Of a DNA stretch of 64,000 nt, positions 8,859 to 18,034 are shown piece by piece. Source of the stretch: CAVTQY01 sp963736975 (GTDB lineage: Bacteria; Pseudomonadota; Alphaproteobacteria; Acetobacterales; Acetobacteraceae); assembly GCA_963736975.1 (NCBI GenBank), contig CAVTQY010000002.1, positions 558,001 through 622,000 of the forward strand. Direction: 5' to 3'. The first letter of the stretch is position 1. Every line of letters begins with the position of its first letter. A program made the position numbers and the translations under genes. The notes beneath the pieces are model-generated. The model saw only the letters and a list, made by a program, of their open reading frames with translations, ran no database searches and was not told the origin of the DNA.

Positions 8859-10025
8859 ATGAACGTTTATGCGCGCCTGGGCGTATCGACGGTGATCAAC
8901 GGCTGCGGCACGGTGACCCGGCTAGGTGGCGGGCGCATGCGGCCGGAAGCACTCGCGGCGATGCAGGAGGCAGCTGGAGCGTCGGTGGATATGCTGGCGC
9001 TGCAGGCCGCGGCGAGCCGGGTGATTGCGCGTGTAACGGGAGCGGAGGCGGGGATCGTCACCGCGGGCGCCTCGGCGGCGCTGCTGGTGGGCACGGCGGC
9101 GTGCCTCACGGGACTTGATCCGGCGCGGATGAACGCTTTGCCCGATGTGCCTGGCGGGCGGCGAGCGTTCGTGACCGTGCGCAGCCAACGCAACATGTAT
9201 GACCGCGCATTGCGGGTGGCGGGCGGCGAGATCGTGGAGGTGGGGATCGCCGATCGTTTCAGCGGTGCCGGAGTGCGGGATGCCGCGGCGTGGGACATAG
9301 CGGCGGCGATCGGACCCGCGACGGCGGGGATTTTCTGGCTGGCACAGCCCCACTCCGAGCCGCCGCTGGTCGAGGTCGCGGCAGTGGCGCGGGCGCACGG
9401 TATTCCGTTGCTGGTTGATGCGGCGGCGCAATTGCCGCCGCGGGCCAATCTGCGGCGCTTCCTGGCGGAGGGCGCGGACCTGGTCGCGTTCAGCGGCGGC
9501 AAGGCGATCGGCGGCCCGCAGGCCTCAGGCATTCTGTGCGGCCGGCGCGACCTGGTTTCGGCAGCGTTGGTGCAGATGCTGGACCTCGACATCCTGCCCG
9601 CGCTGTGGCGCGTGCCGGAAGAGTTCGCAGCGTTGGGTACGATGCCCGGCCTGCCGCAGCATGGCATCGGCCGGTCCTGCAAGCTGGGCAAAGAGCAGAT
9701 CGTCGGCTTGCTGGCGGCGCTGGAGGCGTTCGCCGCCGAGGATGAGTTAACCGAGCGTGCGCGGCAGCGCGGCTTGTTGGAAACGATCGTGACCGCTGCG
9801 GAGGGAGTGCGGGGATTGCGCATCATCGATGCCGTGGTGCCGGTACTGGAGATCGTCACGCCGGATCCGTTCTCGGCGGCTGAAGCATTGGCGAGCGGAA
9901 CGCCGCCGATCCGTTGCTCGTTGGCGCGGAGGGCCGAGGGGCTATTGGTAATCTCGCCTGCGGCGTTGGTGCCGGACGACGGGCCGGTGGTCGGCGCGCG
10001 ACTGCGGACCGTTCTTCGGTCATGA
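8859..10025 (+). CDS. SelA-like PLP-dependent enzyme (aminotransferase V / ammonia-lyase fold)
   Basis: A 388-residue fold-type I PLP enzyme related to SelA and to D-glucosaminate-6-phosphate ammonia-lyase. The PLP lysine is K215 in F-S-G-G-K-A-I-G-G-P, with the cofactor-binding Asp at D187 (L-L-V-D-A-A-A-Q-L). The N-terminal I-N-G-C-G-T-V-T-R-L-G-G is typical of the SelA-like non-selenium group. A ribosome-binding site (GGAGG) precedes ATG 8859. No selB or tRNA-Sec is nearby, so selenocysteine synthesis is unlikely; a deaminase or lyase acting on an amino-sugar or amino acid is a guess from family members. Confidence 0.75.
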   Translation: MNVYARLGVSTVINGCGTVTRLGGGRMRPEALAAMQEAAGASVDMLALQAAASRVIARVTGAEAGIVTAGASAALLVGTAACLTGLDPARMNALPDVPGGRRAFVTVRSQRNMYDRALRVAGGEIVEVGIADRFSGAGVRDAAAWDIAAAIGPATAGIFWLAQPHSEPPLVEVAAVARAHGIPLLVDAAAQLPPRANLRRFLAEGADLVAFSGGKAIGGPQASGILCGRRDLVSAALVQMLDLDILPALWRVPEEFAALGTMPGLPQHGIGRSCKLGKEQIVGLLAALEAFAAEDELTERARQRGLLETIVTAAEGVRGLRIIDAVVPVLEIVTPDPFSAAEALASGTPPIRCSLARRAEGLLVISPAALVPDDGPVVGARLRTVLRS

Positions 10026-11151
10026 GCGACGGAGCGAGCCCGGCGCAGCGGACAGGAGAGATCGCTCCGCGGCATCCCAGCTTGCTTGCTTTCCTGCCGC
10101 GTGTGCTTGCGGTCGCGCTTGCCGCTGGGGTCGCCGCGGTGGTGATGGTGAACTGGAACCGCTGGACCGGGGCCACCGCGCCGCAATGGATGGACGATGC
10201 GGCGCTGGCAGCCGACCTGAGCCCGCTCTCGGCGCAGGTGGCGGGGCGGATCAGTGCGGTACCGATTACCGATTTCCAGTAGGTAAAAGCCGGCGATCTG
10301 CTGGCGGAGATCGACGACGCGCCGTTCCGCGCTCAGGTGGCGCAGGCCGAAGCGAGCGTGGCCGCGGCAAGCTCAGCGATCATCAACCTGAAAGCGCAAG
10401 AGCTGTTGCAGGCGGCAGATGTCGCGGCCGCCGAGGCGCAACTCGACGGCAGTCGCGCGACGGCGCTGCGCAATCGGCTAGAGGCTGCGTGCCAACAGAA
10501 GCTTTTGGCGACCAAAGTCGTCGGCACCGAGCAGGCTGTCGAACAGGCAGACGCGGCGGCGAAGCTTTCGGACGCGCAGGTGATGGGCGCCGGCGCCGCT
10601 TTGGAAGCGGCACGGCGGCAGCTCGATGTGCAACACACGCAGGAGGCGCAGCTCGACGCCAATCTGAACGCCGCGGACGCAGCGCTCGATCTGGCGCGTA
10701 TCAATCTTGGCTATACCCGGATCACGTCGCCGATCGATGGGATGGTGGGGCAGCGGCGGGTGTATCCCGGCCAGTATGTCGGCATCGGCACCCAGGTGAG
10801 CACCGTGGTGCCGCTGCGGCATCTCTTTGTGATTGCCGATTACAAGGAAACGCAGCTCACTTAATTGCGAAACGGGCAACGTGCGGAGGTCCGGGTCGAT
10901 TCCTTCCCTGGCGTGGTGCTGCACGGGCATGTGGCTTCGTGGTCGCCGGCGACGGGTTCGCAATTTGCGCTGCTGCCGCCGGATAATGCCACCGGTAACT
11001 TCACGAAAGTGGTGAGCGCGTGCCGGTGAAGATCGCGCTGGATGATGATGGCGGCCTCGGTGTGTCGTTTCAGGATGGCTTCACGATCGTGGCGCTGACG
11101 ACAGTGGTGATGCTTGGGTTGGCCGTGTTGCTGCGGCCGGCGCCCGGATGA
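10022..11151 (+). pseudogene. Decayed EmrA/HlyD-family efflux adaptor
   Basis: Conceptual translation gives a full EmrA-like membrane fusion protein. There is an N-terminal membrane anchor (A-V-A-L-A-A-G-V-A-A-V-V-M-V), the lipoyl half I-S-A-V-P-I-T-D-F-Q, a long alanine-rich coiled coil, then G-Y-T-R-I-T-S-P-I-D-G and a C-terminal A-T-G-S-Q-F-A-L-L-P-P. It is broken by an in-frame TAG at 10280-10282, an in-frame TAA at 10862-10864 and a frame change near 11015-11030, after which R-V-P-V-K-I-A-L-D and a hydrophobic tail follow. No EmrB transporter follows. Its first ATG overlaps the stop of the PLP enzyme gene (ATGA). Confidence 0.85.
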
Positions 11152-11501
11152 CGGCATGACCGTCGTAATTCAGCAGCCGTTATCGGCGGGCCTCGCTTTG
11201 TATCGAACAGAGCACGATGTAGATGTGTTTCGATTGATTGTGGGTGGTTCCTGGTAATCACCGAAGCACGCCGGCTCGCGGCAGGGCGCCGCATGTGTCG
11301 TGCCGCTTAGCGGGTGCAGCCTGCTGTTCCCGCCCTCCGCGCCGCAGCTTTACCGGCTGATGCCGCGAGCCGATCGGACAGCGCCTGGGCCGCTCGTGCG
11401 GCGTCAGCTTATCGATACGGCCGTGGGCGCAATCCTTGTCCAGATCGTCGGTTCGACGTTGCGTGCGATGGCCCTTGCCCGATGAGTGACCGACCTTGAT
11501 T
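11152..11501. other. Gene-poor 350-base stretch with a possible lipoprotein remnant
   Basis: No intact gene is visible. A plus-strand frame from GTG 11300 reads L-S-G-C-S-L-L-F-P-P-S-A-P-Q-L-Y-R-L, resembling the lipobox and start of ABC-type transport auxiliary lipoproteins, but similarity fades after about 35 residues and the upstream signal peptide is missing. It may be a decayed fragment next to the broken efflux gene. This is a by-eye resemblance only. Confidence 0.3.
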
Positions 11502-11963
11502 CTATCCGACGGGATCCAGCACGACGACTGGAATTTCACGCTCCGTCTTCTGTTGATAATCCGCGTAGGGCGGCCAGAATTCCAGAGCTTTCTTCCACAA
11601 GCGTGCGCGCTCCTCTCCGGCGGTGGTTCTTGCCCGAGCCTTCATTTTTGCGGTCCCGACCTGGACCTCCACGTCCGGATTACTCAGAATGTTGCGATAC
11701 CACCCCGGATGCTCGGGCGCACCACCTTTCGACGCGACAACGAAATAGCTGCCATCCGCGTTCCCATAGAAAAGCGGGAACATGAACTTCTCTCCCGATT
11801 TCCGGCCTGTGGTTGTCAACATAAGCGATGGGACGGTCATCTCCGGTCGGCCTGGTTGGCTCATTTTGTACAGGTGCCCATCGGTACCGCCGCTGGCAAT
11901 GTAACGGTTCGCGTGATCCCGCATCCATTCGGGAAGGTTCGGAGCGAGCTTTGCCTCAGGCAT
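11502..11963 (-). CDS. Nitroreductase/quinone reductase family protein (deazaflavin-type fold)
   Basis: A 153-residue split-barrel protein of the DUF385 / deazaflavin-dependent nitroreductase type. Typical segments are M-L-T-T-T-G-R-K-S-G-E, L-F-Y-G-N-A-D-G-S-Y-F-V-V-A-S-K-G-G-A-P-E-H-P and W-Y-R-N-I-L-S-N-P. Actinobacterial relatives use F420; the cofactor here is not known. ATG 11963 is chosen because the longer frame runs back into the ABC ATPase gene. The start overlaps the end of the ABC ATPase gene by 8 bases, so it may be read with the transporter operon. Confidence 0.8.
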   Translation of the reverse strand: MPEAKLAPNLPEWMRDHANRYIASGGTDGHLYKMSQPGRPEMTVPSLMLTTTGRKSGEKFMFPLFYGNADGSYFVVASKGGAPEHPGWYRNILSNPDVEVQVGTAKMKARARTTAGEERARLWKKALEFWPPYADYQQKTEREIPVVVLDPVG

Positions 11964-13077
11964 CCTTGATTCTTCCTTTCTGCGTATGGACGCGTTTGCC
12001 GTCAACAAACAAATGCACGATCTCTTCCGGGAAACGAATGGCGATCGGATCGCCGACAGCGACCGTCCGTCCGTGGCGTTCCAGTACCCTGACCGGCTGT
12101 CCGGCGAGATCGGCATAGATCAGCGTGTCGTCGCCGGTATCGTCCGTCTCCAGGACGACGCTCGGCAGCCACGGCGCCTGCGTCTCAGTGGATCGCTTCT
12201 GCCACTCCACGTGTTTGGGCCGGATGCCCAGCACGCCCATGCGGGCGGCGAGCGGCATCGACGGCCGGGTGGTAGCCGCCGTCAATCCGCCCTCGATTGC
12301 GCATGTCACGCCGCCTTCTGTTGCAACGAGTGACACCGGCAACAAATTCATCGCCGGCGATCCGACAAAACCGGCTACGAAAAGGTCCGCCGGGCGTTCG
12401 TAGATGCCCTCCGGACTGTCCATTTGTGCAACGGCGCCCTGGTGCATCACCACGACGCGGTCCGACAGCGCCATAGCTTCGCTCTGATCGTGTGTCACAT
12501 AGACCGTGGTCACCGGTACTTCGCGATGGAGGCGCTTGATCTCGGTACGCATCTGCAGCCGCAGCTTCGCGTCCAGGTTGGACAGCGGTTCGTCCATCAG
12601 GAAGAGCTTCGGGCGGCGGATCAGCGCGCGCCCGAGCGCCACCCGTTGTTGCTGCCCGCCGGAGAGCTGGCGGGGATAGTTGTCGAGCAGCGCGGAAAGG
12701 CCGAGCAGCGCCGCCATTTCGTTGACGCGGGTCGCGCGGTCCGCGGCGCTGATGCCACGCATGCGCAGCGGGAATTCAAGATTCCCGCGCACAGTCTTCG
12801 ACGGGTAGAGCGCGTAGTTCTGGAACACCATCGCCATGTCGCGGTCGCGCGGATCGGCGTCGGTCACGTCCGCGCCGTCCACCAAAATGCGCCCGGCGGT
12901 GGGCGAGACCGCCCCGACGATAACGCTGAGCAGTGTGGTCTTGCCGCAGCCGCTCGGGCCGAGAATCGTAATGAACTCGCCATCCGCGATCGAGAGGTCC
13001 AGCGGCAGCAAGGCCTGCACGTCCCCCCGGCGGGACGAGTAGGTTTTGCGGACTGCTTCGAGGTTTATCTGCGCCAT
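11956..13077 (-). CDS. Carbohydrate ABC transporter ATP-binding protein (UgpC/MsmK type)
   Basis: A 373-residue ATPase of a CUT1-type sugar importer. Walker A is G-P-S-G-C-G-K-T-T at 40-48, the signature L-S-G-G-Q-Q-Q-R at 138-145 and Walker B L-F-L-M-D-E-P follows at about 158-164, then the H-loop T-H-D-Q. Residues beyond about 240 form the C-terminal OB/TOBE regulatory domain (G-I-R-P-K-H-V). It is last of the four transporter genes: binding protein, two permeases, ATPase. It powers uptake; the sugar is not identifiable. Confidence 0.9.
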   Translation of the reverse strand: MAQINLEAVRKTYSSRRGDVQALLPLDLSIADGEFITILGPSGCGKTTLLSVIVGAVSPTAGRILVDGADVTDADPRDRDMAMVFQNYALYPSKTVRGNLEFPLRMRGISAADRATRVNEMAALLGLSALLDNYPRQLSGGQQQRVALGRALIRRPKLFLMDEPLSNLDAKLRLQMRTEIKRLHREVPVTTVYVTHDQSEAMALSDRVVVMHQGAVAQMDSPEGIYERPADLFVAGFVGSPAMNLLPVSLVATEGGVTCAIEGGLTAATTRPSMPLAARMGVLGIRPKHVEWQKRSTETQAPWLPSVVLETDDTGDDTLIYADLAGQPVRVLERHGRTVAVGDPIAIRFPEEIVHLFVDGKRVHTQKGRIKDA

Positions 13078-13108
13078 ATCTGCGTTTTTCCCGCCGGCGG
13101 ACGGAGCG

Positions 13109-13957
13109 TCAATATTTCAGCGCCCCCTTGGTGAGAGCAGCGATAAAGTATCTCTGCAGCACCAGGAACACCACGATCACCGGAATACTCATGGCAATCG
13201 CGGTGGCGGTCAGCCCGCTCCAGTTCGGCACGCCTTCGGAGAAATAGGCGAAGATACCGAGCGGGAGCGTTCGCATCGAGGCGGACGAAATCATCGTCAG
13301 GGCGTAGAGATATTCATCCCAGGCGAGGATGAAGGTGAAGATCGCGGTGGCGACGATCCCAGGCATGGCCGGCGGAATTGCGATCTCCACGAACGCGCGC
13401 CAGGGGCTTGCGCCGTCCAGCCGCGCGGACATTTCCATGTCTGTGGGGATGCCATCGAAGAAGCTTTTCAGTATCCAGATGTTGAGCGGCAGGCTGAATG
13501 TCAGATACGCGATGACGAGCGATGCGTAGGTGTCGATCAGGCCGAGACCTTGCATCAGGATATAGAGCGGGATCAGGAAATTGACCAACGGGAAGATGCT
13601 CTGCAGCAGGATGCCGTAGAGGATCGCGTTCTTGCCCAGGAAGCGGTAGCGGGAGAAGCCGTAGGCGGCTGGCACCGCGACCAGCAGGGCGAGGACCACG
13701 GTGCAGCAGACCACGATCAGGCTGTTCACGAAGTAGCGGGGGAAATCGGTACCGGCGACCGGATCCGCCCGGAACAGCGAGCGGTAGTTGGTCAGCGTCA
13801 CCGGGTCCGGCAGAAGGCTCAGATGTTCGCGGTAGAGCGAGGTCTGTGGCTCGAGCGAGGCGGTCAGCATCCAGCCGAACGGCACCAGCGCAAACAGAAG
13901 ATAGAGCAGCAGAGCGAGTTTCCCGGGCACCTGCCGCGCCCATCGCCGCACCCGCAT
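13109..13957 (-). CDS. Carbohydrate ABC transporter permease (MalG-like)
   Basis: A 282-residue inner-membrane permease with six hydrophobic segments. The cytoplasmic EAA loop reads M-S-A-R-L-D-G-A-S-P-W-R-A-F-V-E-I-A-I-P. Length and C-terminal position of the loop match the MalG half of CUT1 importers. ATG 13957 is 2 bases before the stop of the upstream permease, implying coupling. Confidence 0.9.
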   Translation of the reverse strand: MRVRRWARQVPGKLALLLYLLFALVPFGWMLTASLEPQTSLYREHLSLLPDPVTLTNYRSLFRADPVAGTDFPRYFVNSLIVVCCTVVLALLVAVPAAYGFSRYRFLGKNAILYGILLQSIFPLVNFLIPLYILMQGLGLIDTYASLVIAYLTFSLPLNIWILKSFFDGIPTDMEMSARLDGASPWRAFVEIAIPPAMPGIVATAIFTFILAWDEYLYALTMISSASMRTLPLGIFAYFSEGVPNWSGLTATAIAMSIPVIVVFLVLQRYFIAALTKGALKY

Positions 13958-13959
13958 GA

Positions 13960-14844
13960 TCAGACCACCCCGGGCTGGCGGCGGCTCAGGGAGCCGACAT
14001 AGCTGACCGCGAAGACCATGAGGATAATCATCACCACCACCGACGCGGCGGCCGCGCCGCCGAAGTTCAGATTGGTGAACGCGACGTTGTAGATGTAGTT
14101 CGAGACGATCTCGGTATGGTTCAGCGGCCCGCCGCTGGTCATGATGTAGGGGATGGTGAAGGTGTTGAAGTTCTGCAGCGTGAGCACGACGCTGGTGATG
14201 ATGATCGTGCGGCGAAGATAGGGCAGCTTGATTTCGAAGAAGGCCCGCATCTTCGAGGCGCCGTCCAGCTCCGCCGCCATAACCGTGTGCTCGGGGACCG
14301 CCTGCAGGCCCGCCAGAAACATGATCATGGCGAAGGGCGTGGTCTTCCAGATGTTGACCAGGATCACCGCCGGAAGCGCCCAGGTGAGTGAGCTCAGCAG
14401 TGAGACCGGCTGGGAGATGACGTGCCAGGAGGTCAGGAGCTGATTGAGCAGCCCGTATTCGCCCTGATACAGCCAGAGCCATGCATAGCTGGCGATCACG
14501 TAGCCGACGATATAGGGCAACATGAGAGCCGCGCGGATCGGACCGCGGAACCAGCCAAGCCGGTTGACCAGGACCGCAGCGCCCATGCCCAGTAAAAGAT
14601 CGGCCACCGTGCTGCCGACAGTCCACATGATGGTGATCAGCAGCGAGTTGAGAAACACCGAATCGTGCAGCACGGCGCCATAATTCGTCAGGCCGGTGAA
14701 GTGCGTCTCGGTCGTGTAGGACGGCGTGGCCCGAAAGCTCAGGTAGATGCAATAGACAAACGGGTAGCTCATCACCGCGACGATGACGAGCACAGCCGGC
14801 GCCACATAGGGCAGGCCGGCCAGTCGCTCGCGCCACACCGTCAA
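13960..14844 (-). CDS. Carbohydrate ABC transporter permease (MalF-like)
   Basis: A permease of about 294 residues with the EAA loop M-A-A-E-L-D-G-A-S-K-M-R-A-F-F-E-I-K-L-P and six predicted membrane spans beginning with P-Y-V-A-P-A-V-L-V-I-V. The open frame extends far upstream but overlaps the binding-protein gene. TTG 14844 (or GTG 14838), just after a GGAAG-like site, is the likely start; both lie between the binding-protein stop and the first membrane span. Confidence 0.85.
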   Translation of the reverse strand: MTVWRERLAGLPYVAPAVLVIVAVMSYPFVYCIYLSFRATPSYTTETHFTGLTNYGAVLHDSVFLNSLLITIMWTVGSTVADLLLGMGAAVLVNRLGWFRGPIRAALMLPYIVGYVIASYAWLWLYQGEYGLLNQLLTSWHVISQPVSLLSSLTWALPAVILVNIWKTTPFAMIMFLAGLQAVPEHTVMAAELDGASKMRAFFEIKLPYLRRTIIITSVVLTLQNFNTFTIPYIMTSGGPLNHTEIVSNYIYNVAFTNLNFGGAAAASVVVMIILMVFAVSYVGSLSRRQPGVV

Positions 14845-14867
14845 GAAACGCTCTTCCCGCCGTGCTC

Positions 14868-16223
14868 CTACGTCATCATCTGGCGAACCTGATCCGCCGC
14901 CGCGCTGGCGGCCTGTTTCGGGGTGGCTTTGCCGCTGAGTACCTGCTGGATCATGCCGGGGACGATGGTGTTCCAGATCTGCGCCCCTTGCGTCACCAGC
15001 GGCACGTTGACCCCGTAAGGCAGCATTTTGAACACGAGATCGTTGAACGGCAGTCCCTGGCTCGCCTTGGCCTGTTCGGGCGAGGCGCGTGCGGCCTCGG
15101 TCGATGCCTCCGATCCGGCGCCGGTGCCCAGCCGCACATTCCAGTAGGGGGCGAGATAAGCCTTCATCAAAGCCACCGCCGCGGGCTTGTTTCGGCTCGT
15201 CGCGCGGATGTGGAAATTCGATCCGCCGAGGACGACTGCCCGCCGCGCCGGGCCGGCTGGAAGCAGGCCGCCGCCCATGTCCAGCTCCGGTTTGAGCTGC
15301 TTTACCTGCTGCGGGAACGACGGATGGTCGATGACCATGGCCATCTTCCCGCCGAGAAACAGTGTCTGACAATCCGATTCATTGTCACTCAGAGCGGAGG
15401 GCTGGACGCTTTTATCGACGTTGAACATCTGGTGGTACAAAGACAGCGCCTGGATGACGCCGTCATCGCCGATCCCGATCTTGCGCCATGTCGGTCGCGG
15501 GCTGAGCTCGTCGAAGATCTGGCCGCCATGCGCCCAGGCCATCGGCATGAACCTGTATGACGTGTTGCCGTTGGTCTGCTGCGCGCACAGACCGTAACCG
15601 TAAGCACCCGTCTTGTCGTGGATTGTCTTGGCGTAGGACACCAGATCCGCCCAGGTCGCCGGCGGTTTTTCCGGATCGAGCCCGGCATTCTTGAAAATCG
15701 ACTTGTTGTAGAGCAGGAACATTACTTCATTGTTGCTCGGGATGCCGTAGAGCGGCCCTTCCGACGCGCCGTTCTTGCGAACGCTCAGCAGCGCGCCGGG
15801 CAGGAACTGGTTGAATGGAATCCCCAGCTCCTGTTCGGTGATCTCGGCTACCTGTCCGGCGCCGACGAATTGCGGCGACCATTGGATGGCGGTGCGGGCA
15901 ATGTCCGGGAGGTTTCCCGCGCGCCAGGCGACCGTCAGTTTCGGAAGCAGATCAGTGTAACCCAGGATGGTCGATCGGAAGTGGAGGTTCTTGTACAGCG
16001 AGGGGAAGTATTTCGTGTAGAATTCTGCCTGCGCCTGCTCGCCCGGGATGGAGGGAGCGAGCGACCAGTCCCACGCCTCCAGGCTGCCGGAGATCGATGT
16101 CGCGGCGTCATTCGCGCCTGCCGCGAAGCCGCGTCCCGGCACCGCGCCTGTCAGTGCCAGACCGGCGGCACTCCCACCTGCTGCTTTCAGCGCCTGCCGA
16201 CGCGTAAACCCGATCGTCGCCAT
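14868..16223 (-). CDS. ABC transporter extracellular sugar-binding protein
   Basis: A 451-residue solute-binding protein for the importer that follows. The N-terminus, M-A-T-I-G-F-T-R-R-Q-A-L-K-A-A-G-G then a hydrophobic stretch ending near G-F-A-A-G, looks like a Tat-type or Sec signal peptide, so the protein should be periplasmic. The mature part has the family-1 pattern (W-R-A-G-N-L-P-D-I, L-Y-G-I-P-S-N-N-E, W-A-D-L-V-S-Y-A). ATG 16223 is chosen because it starts the signal peptide and follows GAGGGG. First gene of the importer operon. Confidence 0.88.
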   Translation of the reverse strand: MATIGFTRRQALKAAGGSAAGLALTGAVPGRGFAAGANDAATSISGSLEAWDWSLAPSIPGEQAQAEFYTKYFPSLYKNLHFRSTILGYTDLLPKLTVAWRAGNLPDIARTAIQWSPQFVGAGQVAEITEQELGIPFNQFLPGALLSVRKNGASEGPLYGIPSNNEVMFLLYNKSIFKNAGLDPEKPPATWADLVSYAKTIHDKTGAYGYGLCAQQTNGNTSYRFMPMAWAHGGQIFDELSPRPTWRKIGIGDDGVIQALSLYHQMFNVDKSVQPSALSDNESDCQTLFLGGKMAMVIDHPSFPQQVKQLKPELDMGGGLLPAGPARRAVVLGGSNFHIRATSRNKPAAVALMKAYLAPYWNVRLGTGAGSEASTEAARASPEQAKASQGLPFNDLVFKMLPYGVNVPLVTQGAQIWNTIVPGMIQQVLSGKATPKQAASAAADQVRQMMT

Positions 16224-16396
16224 CTGTGACTTTTCCCCTCTCGAACGCCTTTCCGCAACAATGCCCTGAGCGCGCCGCGAGTCCATTCCGAGACGGTGCA
16301 TCGGGATCACAATACCGAGATGAGCGGCGTTGCCGATAGTTGGTCTTACCTGCGAGATAAGCGCCGGCTTGCCCGAGCCTGTGATAGGATTCGCCC

Positions 16397-16711
16397 ATGG
16401 ATGGCGGGCGGCAAAGCGGAACGGACAGGCGGAACGGCGTGACGGCTTCGGTTGGTGCGTTGCTGTCACGCACCCGCAAGGCCCGGCGGATCAGCCAGCT
16501 CGCACTCGCCGGGGAAGCGGGCGTCTCGGCGCGACATTTGAGTTTCATCGAGACGCTGCCAGCTGGACATGGCGGCGGGTTGCTAGTGTCGGTCGCGTTT
16601 CGCCAACCGCAAGGAGGGGTGGCGCAGTTCATGACGACACTCGCCACGGTGGGCACGGCGCATGATCTGACCTTGCGGGAGCTGCGCATCGAGACTTTTC
16701 GCCCGATCTGA
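16397..16711 (+). pseudogene. Internally deleted XRE-family regulator (MmyB-like)
   Basis: The frame encodes 104 residues. Residues about 20-53 are a clear XRE helix-turn-helix (L-L-S-R-T-R-K-A-R-R-I-S-Q-L-A-L-A, then A-G-V-S-A-R-H-L-S-F-I-E-T). After a short junction the sequence jumps to the extreme C-terminus of long MmyB-type regulators (F-M-T-T-L-A-T-V-G-T-A-H-D-L-T-L-R-E-L-R-I-E-T-F). Roughly 150 residues of the ligand-binding domain appear to be missing, with the frame kept. It is probably a deletion remnant, although a short DNA-binding protein could still be made. Confidence 0.7.
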
Positions 16712-16778
16712 TCCGCACAACCCCGGTGCCGGGCCAAGCGTTCCTGCTCCGCAGCCGTTTCAGCAGGATTCGTCGGAT

Positions 16779-18017
16779 TTGGCGTCCTTAATCGCCTGTC
16801 GGGATTGCGGGGCGATCCAACAACTCCCGCCGCCGCCGGATCGCGGGCGGCTGGAATGCTGGCAATGCGAGCACGCGCTGGAGCGCCGGTCGGGACGCAG
16901 TCTCGATGCGGCGCTGGCATGTTCGCTGGCGACGTTCCTGCTGCTATGGCCGGCGAATTTCATTACGCTAATGACGGTGCAGGCGGCGGGGATACGCGTT
17001 TCCACGCATCTGGCCTCGGGGCTGGCGACGTTCTGGAGACAAGGCTGGCCGTTGCTGACGATCGTGCTGGCCCTGGAAGGCATCCTGCTTCCCTTCGTTC
17101 GTTTCGGCCTGCTGTCGGTCACGCTGACGGCAATTCGGTTCGGGGCGCGCGGGCGCTGGGTGGGGACTGCTTTCCGTTATTGTGAAACACTTGATCTGTG
17201 GGCGATGGCGGATGTGCTGCTGATCGGCGCTGGGATCGGTTACGGGCGCATCGTCTCGCAAACACCGGTGTATATCGATACCGGCGGCTGGTGTTTCGTC
17301 TGTGCGGCGATGATGACGATGATCACGCGGGCAAGCCTCGATCGCCGGGCGGTTTGGCGCCGGCTGGAGATGCCGCCGGCGCAGGTCGGCCCGGATGCGG
17401 TTGCCTGCACCCATTGTGACTTGTTGTTGCCGGCCGAGGCGGAAGGTGAGCGGTGTCCGCGCTGCACCGCCGTCGTCCACCGCCGGCCGCCGTTCGCGAA
17501 GATACAGTGTGCGGCGCTGCTGCTGACCTGCTGGGTGCTGACGCCGATCGCTTACAGTTTCCCGATGAGCGAGTTCTGGGAGGCCGGGACGCCGCATCCC
17601 CACACGATCATCAACGGTATCATGCTGCTGTTCGAGAATGGCTTCTGGTATTTCGGCATTCTGATCTTTACCGTGTCCCTGGCTTTTCCTTTCACGAAAC
17701 TGATCGGGTTGACATGGTTCCTGATTTCCATCCATCGCCGATCGAGCGAGCACCTGCCGCAGAAGACGAAGCTCTACCGGTTCATCGACGAGGTGGGCCG
17801 ATGGTCCACGCTGGACCCGTTCACTGTGATGATATTCGCGCCGATGATACAGCTTGATCAGGTGGCGCATATCGATGTGATGGGTGGCGCGCCCGCCTTC
17901 CTCGCTACCGTGGTGCTGTCGATGCTGGCAACCCGGCTGTTCGATCCGCGGCTGATTTGGGATGCTGGCGAAGAGGGCGCTGCCGTCGCGCAAGTGCCGG
18001 CCACCGCCAGCCTGTAG
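16779..18017 (+). CDS. pqiA: Paraquat-inducible protein A (PqiA)
   Basis: A 412-residue integral membrane protein with two tandem PqiA modules. Each begins with a zinc-ribbon-like pair of CxxC motifs (C-R-D-C and C-W-Q-C; C-T-H-C and C-P-R-C) followed by several membrane spans. PqiA works with the MCE protein PqiB in envelope lipid transport, but no pqiB or pqiC follows here, so it is an orphan. The start is TTG 16779 with no better ATG upstream of the first zinc motif. Confidence 0.85.
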   Translation: MASLIACRDCGAIQQLPPPPDRGRLECWQCEHALERRSGRSLDAALACSLATFLLLWPANFITLMTVQAAGIRVSTHLASGLATFWRQGWPLLTIVLALEGILLPFVRFGLLSVTLTAIRFGARGRWVGTAFRYCETLDLWAMADVLLIGAGIGYGRIVSQTPVYIDTGGWCFVCAAMMTMITRASLDRRAVWRRLEMPPAQVGPDAVACTHCDLLLPAEAEGERCPRCTAVVHRRPPFAKIQCAALLLTCWVLTPIAYSFPMSEFWEAGTPHPHTIINGIMLLFENGFWYFGILIFTVSLAFPFTKLIGLTWFLISIHRRSSEHLPQKTKLYRFIDEVGRWSTLDPFTVMIFAPMIQLDQVAHIDVMGGAPAFLATVVLSMLATRLFDPRLIWDAGEEGAAVAQVPATASL

Positions 18018-18034
18018 CCAGGGAAGGACGCCCG

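Noticed and set aside
8859..10025. True selenocysteine synthase SelA
   Set aside because: Length is below typical SelA, no selB or tRNA-Sec nearby, and the sequence fits the SelA-like non-selenium group.
11258..11539. Minus-strand 93-codon frame as a transposase fragment
   Set aside because: Arg/His-rich shadow with no convincing IS motif; the plus-strand lipobox reading is only slightly better.
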